Below, piece after piece: positions 1 through 8,054 of a stretch of 14,401 nucleotides of DNA. The stretch is from positions 1 through 14,401 of the forward strand of contig CATLBU010000016.1 in NCBI GenBank assembly GCA_949879835.1, in the 5' to 3' direction. The position numbers and the translations under genes were made by a program. Source of the stretch: an uncultured Bacilli bacterium. Lineage in GTDB: Bacteria > Bacillota_I > Bacilli_A > RF39 > UBA660. The notes below the pieces were generated by a model, which ran no database searches, had not been told where the DNA came from, and was given only the letters and a program-made list of their open reading frames with translations. Every line of letters begins with the position of its first letter. Positions within the stretch are counted from its first letter, which is position 1.

Positions 1-7
1 TGAACAT

Positions 8-46
8 TAAAACAAATTTATAACAAAAATATAACTTTTTTATAAC
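8..46. repeat. Four 11-bp-phased TAWAAC repeats
   Basis: The hexamer TAAAAC at 8-13 and three exact copies of TATAAC at 19-24, 30-35 and 41-46 start exactly 11 bases apart, so they lie on one face of the helix. The array lies just past the 3' end of the HD-domain gene, so it could serve a gene beyond the left edge. Phased direct hexamers resemble sites for OmpR/PhoB-type response regulators, but the sequence is AT-rich and this role is only inferred. Confidence 0.4.
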
Positions 47-52
47 AAGTAT

Positions 53-721
53 TTAATCCATAAATTTTCTATAATCAATTACTTGATTATTTATTATAAA
101 TTTGTATTTTTTATTTAGATATTTTGCTACTTTTAAAGGAACTAATACAGTTTTATTCCAATCTTTAAGAACATTTTTATCAAAATCATTAACTGTTAAA
201 TATTTCACAATTAGTTCATAATCATTTATTTCAATATCAACATTTTTAATTTTCTGTATTTCCTTATTCATTTTATCTTGAATACTAGAATTTATTGTTC
301 TATGAAACGTTACATCTAGTTTATCAGCTAACACTAATGCTAGACCAACTAACGATTGTATATTATTTCCTTTAGAATGATCTTTAATAGCCTGTTCTAG
401 TATAGTTAGTTCAGTTTCAGAGAAATCCTTTTCATCTATGTATTTCTTAAAAATTCTACTACTTTCTAAAGCATGGTCAATTTTATCTCCTTTTGATAAT
501 CCTATATCATGAAGTAAAGCCGCTGCCATTCCAATTTCTATTATTCTATCATTAGTACCTAATTGAGTTAAAATCTTCTTCACATAATTTGCAACTCTTT
601 GATAGTGTCCTAATCCATGTTCCCAATCCCATTTTCCATCAGTAATGAATTTGGTATTTTCAATTTTTTTAACCACGGCTAAATACTTTTCATTATTTAA
701 AATTTTTTTATATATCATCAT
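53..721 (-). CDS. HD-domain metal-dependent phosphohydrolase family protein
   Basis: A 222-residue protein with an HD-domain signature. Putative metal ligands are His39 in HGLGHYQRV, the His71-Asp72 pair in ALLHDIG, His83 in DHALES, His115 in KDHSKG and Asp133 in LADKLD. HD proteins hydrolyse phosphate esters, often of nucleotides or second messengers; the substrate here cannot be read from the sequence. No membrane segment or second domain is visible, so it is probably cytoplasmic. The frame is open back to a TTG at 739. I chose the ATG at 721 because AGGAAG lies 7 bases before it; a second ATG follows directly. The gene lies about 155 bases downstream of tRNA-Arg on the same strand, behind two hairpins. 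A TATAAT at 743-748 could be its -10 box, but no good -35 precedes it. Confidence 0.85.
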   Translation of the reverse strand: MMIYKKILNNEKYLAVVKKIENTKFITDGKWDWEHGLGHYQRVANYVKKILTQLGTNDRIIEIGMAAALLHDIGLSKGDKIDHALESSRIFKKYIDEKDFSETELTILEQAIKDHSKGNNIQSLVGLALVLADKLDVTFHRTINSSIQDKMNKEIQKIKNVDIEINDYELIVKYLTVNDFDKNVLKDWNKTVLVPLKVAKYLNKKYKFIINNQVIDYRKFMD

Positions 722-770
722 ATAACATCTTCCTACCAAATAATTATATCAAGAATTTTAATAACATAAA

Positions 771-790
771 AGTCTCGACTTTTCGAGACT
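771..790 (-). terminator. Hairpin upstream of the HD gene, possible terminator or attenuator
   Basis: A perfect 8-bp stem (AGTCTCGA / TCGAGACT) with a 4-base loop. Read on the minus strand it is followed by TTTATGTTATT. It lies about 50 bases before the HD gene start and about 90 bases after tRNA-Arg. It could be a second terminator of the tRNA transcript or a leader attenuator; no ligand-binding motif was recognised. Confidence 0.55.
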
Positions 791-836
791 CTACATGAGA
801 TTTTAGCCCCCTCTCAAGTAAATTCTCTAGTGAGGC

Positions 837-864
837 AAAGATAAACCGAACCCCAAGGGTTCGG
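837..864 (-). terminator. Terminator of tRNA-Arg
   Basis: A GC-rich perfect 8-bp stem (CCGAACCC / GGGTTCGG, loop of 3) begins 12 bases after the tRNA CCA end and is followed on the minus strand by TTTATCTTT. This fits a Rho-independent terminator for the tRNA gene. Confidence 0.7.
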
Positions 865-876
865 ATGTATACTTTC

Positions 877-953
<77 letters not shown>

Positions 954-976
954 ATTTGTCCTTTAAAAGAACAAAT
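954..976. repeat. Near-palindrome abutting the tRNA 5' end
   Basis: A 23-base near-perfect inverted repeat (outer arms ATTTGT/ACAAAT, inner CTTT/AAAG, one G-T type mismatch) occupies exactly the space between the tRNA promoter and the first tRNA base. It could fold as the 5' leader of the precursor tRNA removed by RNase P, or act as an operator. Confidence 0.45.
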
Positions 977-978
977 AA

Positions 979-1007
979 ATTATACAACATTTTTTAAGAG
1001 TTTTCAA
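979..1007 (-). promoter_or_regulatory. SigA-type promoter of tRNA-Arg
   Basis: On the minus strand TTGAAA (1002-1007), a 17-base spacer and TATAAT (979-984) form a near-consensus vegetative promoter, with transcription expected to start near 972. The -35 side overlaps the last codons of gerM. Confidence 0.75.
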
Positions 1008-1962
1008 TAGTTTTTATAACACTTTTATATATTTCCTGATCATCTACTTGAAAAATTACTTCTTTTACATCATAATTGGCAGCAACAGATAAACTAATCG
1101 TATAAATTACTTCTTCCAATATATTTCTTTCATTCATGTCATTTAATATATACTGATTAAAAGTTAAAAATAACGAATCTTCTTCCTGTTTATTGGCTAG
1201 TAATTCTGTATTCTGATTTAAATAACTCATTAAATTACTATTATATGTAGCTGAACTAGCAAGTTCTTCTACTATAATTTTTATTTTCTCTCGATCATCA
1301 TTCACATATTTGGTTACTGGAATATAATAGGTTTGATCATTGTATTTATTGACATAATATATTGTTACTGGATTTACATTCTTATAAGTGGTAATATCAT
1401 AACTTTTATTAATACCATAATGCTTATCTAAAGTACTTGGTAAATGAATCCCTGTTTTTGGTAAAGTAGTTAATATTTCTCCATCCACATAAATGATAAT
1501 TTGCTCTACTTCATCAATACTTGTTAGAGTATATACGATTGCTTCAACCATCTTCTGTTCATATTTTTGGTCGATATCTAATAATTCTTTTGAAAAATCT
1601 ACTTTTATCATTTTATTATCATAAGTTAAACTATTAATCTTTGTATCACTTGGTAAAATTCCTTTAAAGCCACTAGGTATCTTATCCTCACTCTTACTAT
1701 CGTTGATTAATATTTCTAATAATTCTTTCGCTTTATTGACAATTTCTGTTTGATTAACCACTACTTCTGTTCTTCCTAACATATTATTTTTATCCAACAT
1801 ATAGATAACCTCTTTATTAACCTGCTCATCTACATATGTCACTTCTTCTTTGATAGAGTCTAAAGTATATAACTTTTCTTTAGGAAGAAAATACATTAAG
1901 GAAACAGCAAATAAAACTGCAGCCATTAAAATCATTCTCTTTTTTACAATTTTTTTCAACAT
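994..1962 (-). CDS. gerM: GerM-domain sporulation/germination protein
   Basis: A 322-residue exported protein: a short basic N-terminus, one hydrophobic segment (about residues 10-27), then two tandem GerM-type domains (about 70-165 and 195-305). In the first, VDFSKELLD and AIVYTLTSIDEVEQIIIYVDG are typical; the second has a matching LTFNQYIL and a C-terminal VIYTISLSVAANYDVKEVIFQVD stretch split between strands and helix. Bacillus GerM is needed for sporulation and germination and acts in the space around the forespore. Unlike that lipoprotein, no lipobox Cys follows the hydrophobic segment, so it is probably anchored by a membrane helix. The frame extends 13 codons upstream; I chose the ATG at 1962 because GAGGTGGG ends 3 bases before it. 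It follows gerE, as in the gerE-ysmB-racE-gerM region of Bacillus, with a terminator between them. Confidence 0.88.
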   Translation of the reverse strand: MLKKIVKKRMILMAAVLFAVSLMYFLPKEKLYTLDSIKEEVTYVDEQVNKEVIYMLDKNNMLGRTEVVVNQTEIVNKAKELLEILINDSKSEDKIPSGFKGILPSDTKINSLTYDNKMIKVDFSKELLDIDQKYEQKMVEAIVYTLTSIDEVEQIIIYVDGEILTTLPKTGIHLPSTLDKHYGINKSYDITTYKNVNPVTIYYVNKYNDQTYYIPVTKYVNDDREKIKIIVEELASSATYNSNLMSYLNQNTELLANKQEEDSLFLTFNQYILNDMNERNILEEVIYTISLSVAANYDVKEVIFQVDDQEIYKSVIKTIENS

Positions 1963-1979
1963 ATTCCCACCTCTATAAC

Positions 1980-1987
1980 ATTGTATG
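1980..1987 (-). promoter_or_regulatory. SigE-type -10 element before gerM
   Basis: CATACAAT on the minus strand matches the mother-cell SigE -10 consensus. The expected -35 position, inside the gerE terminator stem, carries only ATG in place of ATA. A start near 1973 would leave a leader of about 11 bases that begins at the ribosome binding site. Confidence 0.4.
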
Positions 1988-2014
1988 AAAAAAAGCGTCA
2001 TTTCATGCGCTTTT
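1988..2014 (-). terminator. gerE terminator
   Basis: A strong hairpin: AAAAGCG/CGCTTTT, continued by CAT/ATG after one bulged A, with a 3-base loop and a run of T on the minus strand. It overlaps the gerE stop codon and separates gerE from gerM. The stem is nearly symmetric. Confidence 0.85.
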
Positions 2015-2219
2015 AGATGGTTAATTCCCCAAGTTTTAAAAGTTCTACAACAGCACTTGCACGTCCCTTTACTCCTAACTTTTGCATTGCATTAGAAATG
2101 TGATTACGGACTGTTTTTTCACTAATTCCCAGTTTCTCCGCAATTTCTACTGTTGTATAATTTAGAATTAATAATTCAAATACCTCTTTTTCTCGCTTTG
2201 TTAAAATACTATTTTTCAC
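2013..2219 (-). CDS. gerE: Sporulation transcription factor GerE (LuxR-type HTH)
   Basis: A 68-residue protein made almost entirely of one LuxR/FixJ helix-turn-helix. The core EKTVRNHISNAMQKLGVKGR and the ending VVELLKLGEL match Bacillus subtilis GerE nearly residue for residue. GerE (74 residues there) is the last mother-cell regulator. It switches SigK-dependent coat genes on or off and needs no receiver domain. The start is GTG at 2219, with GAGGG 6 bases upstream. The window also carries a good SigK-type promoter for it, and in Bacillus gerE is indeed transcribed by SigK. It has its own terminator and lies between spoIIIAH and gerM, both also sporulation genes. Confidence 0.97.
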   Translation of the reverse strand: MKNSILTKREKEVFELLILNYTTVEIAEKLGISEKTVRNHISNAMQKLGVKGRASAVVELLKLGELTI

Positions 2220-2267
2220 AGATTTCCCTCACTTCCCTTTGATGGGTGGTTTTATATTTACTCATAG

Positions 2268-2295
2268 TATTTTATGTGAGATATTCTTTTTCGTG
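2268..2295 (-). promoter_or_regulatory. SigK-type promoter of gerE
   Basis: On the minus strand CACG (2292-2295, with the key AC at 2293-2294) is followed by a 16-base spacer and CATAAAATA (2268-2276). This matches the SigK pattern AC-N16/17-CATANNNTA. The start would lie near 2261, giving a leader of about 40 bases before the GTG. Confidence 0.65.
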
Positions 2296-2311
2296 AGAGA
2301 ATTTGCCTATA

Positions 2312-2842
2312 TTATGCTTTGAATTGCACTGTTATATACATCTTATTTTCATAATTGGACTGAACACTTCTCATAATTTTATTGGCCAATGTAGTATCAT
2401 GTTTTTTACTATTTACTACTACTTTTACTTGATCTCCATCAATTTTTACAAATGTTTCATAGTTAAATTCTTCCTTTAATTTTTCTTCTAATTTTGTTTC
2501 TTCTCCTTTATTCATATTTAATTCCTTCATCTTTTCAAATGCTTTATTTTTTTCTTCTGCTGATGATTTTGTATCAGTCAATATTACCTTTAAGGAATCC
2601 AATTCTTCTTCTAATTTTTCATCGGCAGTAACACGAAGTGCGGTAATTGCTTCACTTTCTTCTACTTTTACTGTTGTTTTTGTTTCCTTATCGCTTGTTT
2701 TTTCATTGCTTTTACTGTCTTTTGTTGTATAATTAGAACTATTCGTTAAAAGTAATTCCGATGGCATTGTAATATAATAAACACTTAAAACTAATATCAA
2801 ACTAAACAACGTTAAAAACCACAAATTCTTTTTATTAATCAT
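2312..2842 (-). CDS. spoIIIAH: Stage III sporulation protein SpoIIIAH
   Basis: A 176-residue protein. It has an N-terminal membrane helix (NLWFLTLFSLILVLSVYYIT, residues 6-25), a Lys/Ser/Thr/Glu-rich linker (about 35-62), and a C-terminal alpha/beta domain (about 70-176) like the ring-building YscJ/FliF fold. The N-terminus closely resembles Bacillus SpoIIIAH. SpoIIIAH sits in the outer forespore membrane and its extracellular domain binds forespore SpoIIQ, forming the channel between mother cell and forespore. The start is ATG at 2842 with AGGAGGG 5 bases upstream. It is normally the last gene of spoIIIAA-AH, but here tgt lies directly upstream with a terminator between, so it is a single transcription unit. 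It is shorter than the Bacillus protein, mostly in the linker. No convincing SigE promoter was found. Confidence 0.92.
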   Translation of the reverse strand: MINKKNLWFLTLFSLILVLSVYYITMPSELLLTNSSNYTTKDSKSNEKTSDKETKTTVKVEESEAITALRVTADEKLEEELDSLKVILTDTKSSAEEKNKAFEKMKELNMNKGEETKLEEKLKEEFNYETFVKIDGDQVKVVVNSKKHDTTLANKIMRSVQSNYENKMYITVQFKA

Positions 2843-2895
2843 ATTTTCCCTCCTAGTACTATCTAATTCAATATATTACGTTTTTTTTATTTTAT

Positions 2896-2924
2896 TACAA
2901 AAACAATCACATTCATTGTGATTG

Positions 2925-2926
<2 letters not shown>
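2896..2926 (-). terminator. tgt terminator
   Basis: A perfect 9-bp inverted repeat AACAATCAC/GTGATTGTT with a 7-base loop (2902-2926), followed on the minus strand by TTTGTAAT. It overlaps the tgt stop codon and isolates spoIIIAH from tgt. Confidence 0.75.
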
Positions 2927-4082
<1,156 letters not shown>

Positions 4083-4087
4083 TTAAC

Positions 4088-4116
4088 ATTATACCGAAAA
4101 TTTACTAAAAAGACAA
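4088..4116 (-). promoter_or_regulatory. SigA-type promoter of tgt
   Basis: On the minus strand TTGTCT (4111-4116), a 17-base spacer and a perfect TATAAT (4088-4093). The start is expected near 4081, about 14 bases before the tgt ATG. Confidence 0.7.
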
Positions 4117-4124
4117 TTTTTATC

Positions 4125-4153
4125 TTGACAAATATGCTTTTGTATAATATTAT
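4125..4153 (+). promoter_or_regulatory. SigA-type promoter of the 4183 gene
   Basis: A perfect TTGACA (4125-4130), a 17-base spacer and TATTAT (4148-4153). It is divergent from the tgt promoter; the two -35 boxes are 8 bases apart, so the two polymerases could compete. Confidence 0.7.
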
Positions 4154-4182
4154 TAATTTTGTTGTTTAAAAAGGTGATTTAT

Positions 4183-4662
4183 ATGATTAAAATTAATTTA
4201 AATAAGATATATAGTTGTAAAGATTTGCAAAAAATTGATTTGGAAAAAATCAAGCAAGATGTCCAAATAAGAAAGAAAAATCACTCACCATCCAATTATC
4301 CTGATTATTCTCTTTCTGCGGCTTCTTTAAACAGAGCTTCGGAATTACTTTATTCTAGAGATCTTTATCAGTCAACTATAGAACAACAAATGTTTTTAAG
4401 TTCCTTTGTCTTTGATGATGAGATGTTCTTACAAGTTTTAGAGAAATATCAAATAGATATTCATCAATTATATAAGGTATTGATTTCTTTTCTTAAATAT
4501 AGACAAAAGTATCAATTTATTAATATTGCTTCGAAAGATTTAGAACTACTAAAGAAACACTATAATTTAGCACAAGTAGAAATTATTTTAAATAAGGTTT
4601 CTGAATTAACCTATTTTCAAGAAGATTCGAAATCTAAACAAAAAACAAAGAAATCTGATTAG
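4183..4662 (+). CDS. Hypothetical protein
   Basis: A 159-residue protein that I do not recognise. It has no signal peptide or membrane helix and no cysteine cluster. It is probably largely helical, with charged heptad-like stretches at about 15-35, a hydrophobic and aromatic middle (FLSSFVFDDEMFLQVLEKY, about 82-100) and a basic Lys-rich tail (about 148-159). It looks like a small soluble cytoplasmic protein. The frame is open back to a TTG at 4159, but that lies within a few bases of the expected transcription start. The ATG at 4183 has AAGGTGA spaced 5 bases upstream. It has a good promoter and a terminator overlapping its stop codon, so it is expressed alone and is a credible gene. It is one of only two plus-strand genes in the window. 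Confidence 0.8.
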   Translation: MIKINLNKIYSCKDLQKIDLEKIKQDVQIRKKNHSPSNYPDYSLSAASLNRASELLYSRDLYQSTIEQQMFLSSFVFDDEMFLQVLEKYQIDIHQLYKVLISFLKYRQKYQFINIASKDLELLKKHYNLAQVEIILNKVSELTYFQEDSKSKQKTKKSD

Positions 4663-4670
4663 ATTTCTTT
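4647..4670. terminator. Bidirectional terminator between convergent genes
   Basis: A perfect 10-bp stem AAAGAAATCT/AGATTTCTTT with the loop GATT. It is followed by TATATTTT on the plus strand and by GTTTTTTGTTT on the minus strand. It overlaps the 3' ends of the 4183 gene and of the amidotransferase pseudogene. Confidence 0.8.
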
Positions 4671-5292
4671 TATATTTTAAAAAAGTAGTCAAATAATTTT
4701 AAACTGTTTTTATCGTTGGGAATAGATTCTGGATGCCATTGTACCCCCAAAAAGAATCGTTTAGTAGGATCTTCTACTTCCTCTATTACATAATCATCAC
4801 TATAAGCTCCTACCAGAAGGGATGTGTTCACGATTGCTTCCTTATGCCTACTATTTACTATTATTTGATTCTCTTTCATAATATGATATAAAAGAGTATC
4901 TTTTAAGATATTGATTGGATGTACATAATGATCTGTTTGGTCATGATTCAATTTAGGTAACACCTGTAAATTTCCTCCTAGTGTTACAGCCATGGTTTGC
5001 ATTCCTAAGCATATTCCTAAAGTAGGAATATCTCTATCATATAAGTATTTTACAATTTTTTGATCAATTGCGTACAAATTACTTCCACCTTGTAGAATAA
5101 TGGCATCACAGAAGTCGATGATTTTTTTTATTTTATCAAATTCTAAATCAGGATGGTATCAAAATTTACTATGATTCCAATCGGAATACAGTTATATTTT
5201 TGAATGATATCAACAATTTCAGAGTTAAATGCTTTGTATTTACTTTTTGCTTGAATTTGTTCCCTTGAAATGATTCCAATCTTTTTATACAT
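4670..5292 (-). pseudogene. Class-I glutamine amidotransferase-like (PuuD/peptidase C26) gene with a frameshift
   Basis: Two frames together encode one amidotransferase of about 207 residues. The N-terminal part starts at ATG 5292 (AGGTGA 4 bases upstream) with MYKKIGIISREQ and runs to a TAG at 5143. The rest lies in the -1 frame, open from 5158 to 4670: HPDLEFDKIKKIIDFCD, then ILQGGS, the nucleophile elbow GICLGMQ, and the catalytic His-x-Glu in QWHPES. The family hydrolyses gamma-glutamyl amides such as gamma-glutamyl-GABA. All catalytic residues survive; one base seems to be missing within about 5146-5158. It may be a recent pseudogene or a sequence error. It follows ileS after a terminator. 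Confidence 0.8.
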
Positions 5293-5315
5293 TTTATCAC
5301 CTAGTAAACTATATG

Positions 5316-5340
5316 AAAAAAAGTTCAAATCTGAACTTTT
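5316..5340 (-). terminator. ileS terminator
   Basis: A 9-bp stem AAAAGTTCA/TGAACTTTT (5319-5340) with a 4-base loop, followed by more T on the minus strand. It overlaps the ileS stop codon and lies 27 bases before the amidotransferase start. Confidence 0.8.
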
Positions 5341-8038
5341 ACTCAATCACTTGATGACATCTTGGACAAATATCCCCTTCTAAATGCTCTACATAATTCC
5401 AACACCTATTACATTTCTCATTGTGTGATTTTTCAATTGTAATATCTTTTACTTCATTTGTAAATTCTACTTTTGAAACAATGAATAATTGATGTAGGCA
5501 ATGAAGTAGTTGATTTTTAATATCTTGATATTCTTGAATATCTGGTATTTTAACTTCTGCCTCTAGACTAGATCCAATCATTTTTTCATTTCTAGCCTCC
5601 TCTAATTCTTTATTCACTTTCTCTTTCAAATGGAAGAATTGATCAAATAGGCTATTTACTTGTTCCTCGTTTTCGAAATGCATTACTTCTGGCATATCTT
5701 CTAAATGAATACTCTCCTTATTGATTCCAGGAATAAAATGGTATACCTCTTCACTGGTATAAGGCAAAATTGGAGCTAATAGTTTTACCTCAGAATTCAC
5801 AATATGATATAGAACGGTTTGGACACTTCTTCTTACCTTAGAGTTTTCTTTTTCAATATATAAAATATCTTTTGTAAAGTCTAAGTAAAAATTTGATAAG
5901 GTAAAGGAAACAAAATTATTCACTAATTTATAAATCTCCTGAAAATTATATTGTTCATATTGTTCATATATTTGTTTTGTAAATTTATTCAATTCAATCA
6001 TTAAATATTGATCATATAATGACATATCTTGGTACTCTATACAATCTGTTTCGGGATTAAAATCTTTTAAATTTCCTAACATAAATTTATATGTATTTCT
6101 AATTTTTCGGTAACTCTCTTTCACCTGTTTAATGATTTCATCACTTAATTTAACATCTTCTGTATAATCAACTGATGCAACCCATAATCTTAAAATATCC
6201 GATCCATGAAGTCGTACTATATCTGCTGGAAGAATTGTATTTCCTAAACTTTTGGACATTTTATTTCCTTTCGCATCTAAGGTAAATCCATGAGATACAA
6301 GCTCTTTATATGGGGATTTTCCATATACAGCAACCCCTGTAATTAAGGATGAATTAAACCATCCACGATATTGATCAGATCCTTCTAAATATAAATCTGC
6401 TGGATAATGGAGTCCTCTTTCTACCAATACACCTGTATGAGTAGATCCCGAATCAAACCAAACATCCATGATATCTTCTTCTTTGGTAAAATTTCCATTT
6501 GGACTTGCAGGATTGCTATATCCTTCTGGAAGTAAATCCTTCGCATCCTTTTCAAACCATATATTCGATCCATATTCTCTAAATAGATCCGCTACATGCA
6601 TCATAACGTCATAATCTAATATTTCACTTCCATCCTCGTTATAAAAGATTGGAATTGGAACTCCCCAAACTCTTTGTCTAGAAATACACCAATCTCCACG
6701 ATCTCGAATCATATTATATAATCTCTTTTTTCCCCATGGAGTATGAAACTTCACGTTATGATCTAATTCATGAAGTAGTTGTTCCCGAATTTTATCAATA
6801 CTACAGAACCATTGGGAAGTTGCTCTAAAGATAATTGGTTTTTTTGTTCTCCAATCATGTGGATAAGAGTGCTTGATAAATTTTAGCTTTAATAATACAC
6901 CCAGATCATCTAACTTTTGAGTAATTGCTTTATTAGCATCTTCGAAGAATAGTCCCTCAAATTCTCCAGATTCCTCTGTCAAATATCCTTGATCATTTAC
7001 ACCATTGATTAAACCTAAATTATATTGTTTACCAATAATAAAGTCATCTGCTCCATATCCTGGAGCAATATGAACAAGCCCAGTTCCTGCCTCTAAGGTT
7101 ACATGAAACCCAATAACAACTGGTGAAATACGATCCATGAAAACATGTTGATATTTCACGTTTTCAAAGTCTTTCCCTGAAATAATCTCTTCTACTTGAT
7201 AATCTTCCCAACCAAATTCTTCACTTAAAGAAGTGACCAAGTCGTTTGCAATAATAAAAATTTTATTCCCCACTCTTACTTTTGCATATTCAAATTGTTC
7301 TCCTACTGCAACAGCTAAGTTGCCTGGTAAAGTCCAAGGTGTTGTTGTCCAAATAACTAAATTTTCACCTTTTTTTATCTTTTTATTTCCTTCAACTACT
7401 TCAAAAGCAACAAAAATTGATGGATCTTTACGATCTTTATATTCAATTTCTGCCTCTGCAAGTGCGGACTCACTAGAGGGACTCCAATATACTGGTTTTA
7501 ATCCTTTAAAAATTAAACCTTTCTTTGTCATTTCAGCAAATACTTCAATTTGTCTTGCTTCCATTTCTTTTTGTAATGTAATATAAGGATTTTCCCAGTC
7601 TGCTAAGACATTTAAAGCTTGAAAACCTTCTTTTTGTTCCGCTATCTGCTCAAGGGCATATTTTTCACACAAAGAACGAAATTCTGATTTTTCCATGGAT
7701 TTTCTATCAATTCCACTATTGGTAACAGCTTGTTCTATTGGAAGTCCATGTGTATCCCATCCAGGAATATAAGTTACATCGTAACCACTCATCATTTTAT
7801 AGCGATTGATAAAATCCTTTAATATTTTATTCATTGCATGTCCTAAATGAATTTTTCCATTCGCATAAGGAGGACCATCATGTAAAACAAATGGTTTCTT
7901 TCCCTTATTTTTTTCTTTTACTTTTTCGTATAACTTTAAATCATTCCATTTTTGCCTTTGAATTTTTTCATTTTCTGGTAAATTACCTCTCATTTGAAAT
8001 TCTGTTTCTGGCATTAATAAAGTATCTTTATAATTCAT
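5339..8038 (-). CDS. ileS: Isoleucyl-tRNA synthetase
   Basis: An 899-residue class-I synthetase of the bacterial type. It charges tRNA-Ile and edits misactivated valine. Visible features are the HIGH motif as HLGH (65-68), the editing domain after about residue 190 with WTTTPWTLPGN, and DVWFDSGSTH. The KMSKS motif is at 593-597, followed by an anticodon-binding helical region. The C-terminal zinc ribbon has Cys876, Cys879, Cys891 and Cys894. The C-terminal zinc site and the length match the Bacillus/E. coli-type enzyme rather than the long eukaryote-like one. The start is ATG at 8038, with AGGAG 8 bases upstream. It lies 16 bases after the antiporter stop, so the two are co-transcribed and both lie under the isoleucine T-box leader upstream. 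Confidence 0.98.
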   Translation of the reverse strand: MNYKDTLLMPETEFQMRGNLPENEKIQRQKWNDLKLYEKVKEKNKGKKPFVLHDGPPYANGKIHLGHAMNKILKDFINRYKMMSGYDVTYIPGWDTHGLPIEQAVTNSGIDRKSMEKSEFRSLCEKYALEQIAEQKEGFQALNVLADWENPYITLQKEMEARQIEVFAEMTKKGLIFKGLKPVYWSPSSESALAEAEIEYKDRKDPSIFVAFEVVEGNKKIKKGENLVIWTTTPWTLPGNLAVAVGEQFEYAKVRVGNKIFIIANDLVTSLSEEFGWEDYQVEEIISGKDFENVKYQHVFMDRISPVVIGFHVTLEAGTGLVHIAPGYGADDFIIGKQYNLGLINGVNDQGYLTEESGEFEGLFFEDANKAITQKLDDLGVLLKLKFIKHSYPHDWRTKKPIIFRATSQWFCSIDKIREQLLHELDHNVKFHTPWGKKRLYNMIRDRGDWCISRQRVWGVPIPIFYNEDGSEILDYDVMMHVADLFREYGSNIWFEKDAKDLLPEGYSNPASPNGNFTKEEDIMDVWFDSGSTHTGVLVERGLHYPADLYLEGSDQYRGWFNSSLITGVAVYGKSPYKELVSHGFTLDAKGNKMSKSLGNTILPADIVRLHGSDILRLWVASVDYTEDVKLSDEIIKQVKESYRKIRNTYKFMLGNLKDFNPETDCIEYQDMSLYDQYLMIELNKFTKQIYEQYEQYNFQEIYKLVNNFVSFTLSNFYLDFTKDILYIEKENSKVRRSVQTVLYHIVNSEVKLLAPILPYTSEEVYHFIPGINKESIHLEDMPEVMHFENEEQVNSLFDQFFHLKEKVNKELEEARNEKMIGSSLEAEVKIPDIQEYQDIKNQLLHCLHQLFIVSKVEFTNEVKDITIEKSHNEKCNRCWNYVEHLEGDICPRCHQVIE

Positions 8039-8054
8039 ATTATCTACTCCTTTT

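Noticed and set aside
722..739. TTG start of the HD protein at 739
   Set aside because: The ATG at 721 has AGGAAG at the right distance, whereas the TTG has no binding site.
2861..2890. SigE-type promoter before spoIIIAH (AATATATT with an upstream ATA)
   Set aside because: The -10 lacks the first C, the spacing is one base off and the region is almost pure A/T, so it cannot be told from chance.
5143..5170. Programmed -1 frameshifting at the slippery heptamer AAATTTT (minus strand) to join the two amidotransferase parts
   Set aside because: The heptamer is in the correct phase, but a -1 slip there gives TGA as the next codon. The shift must fall later, between 5146 and 5158, where there is no slippery run.
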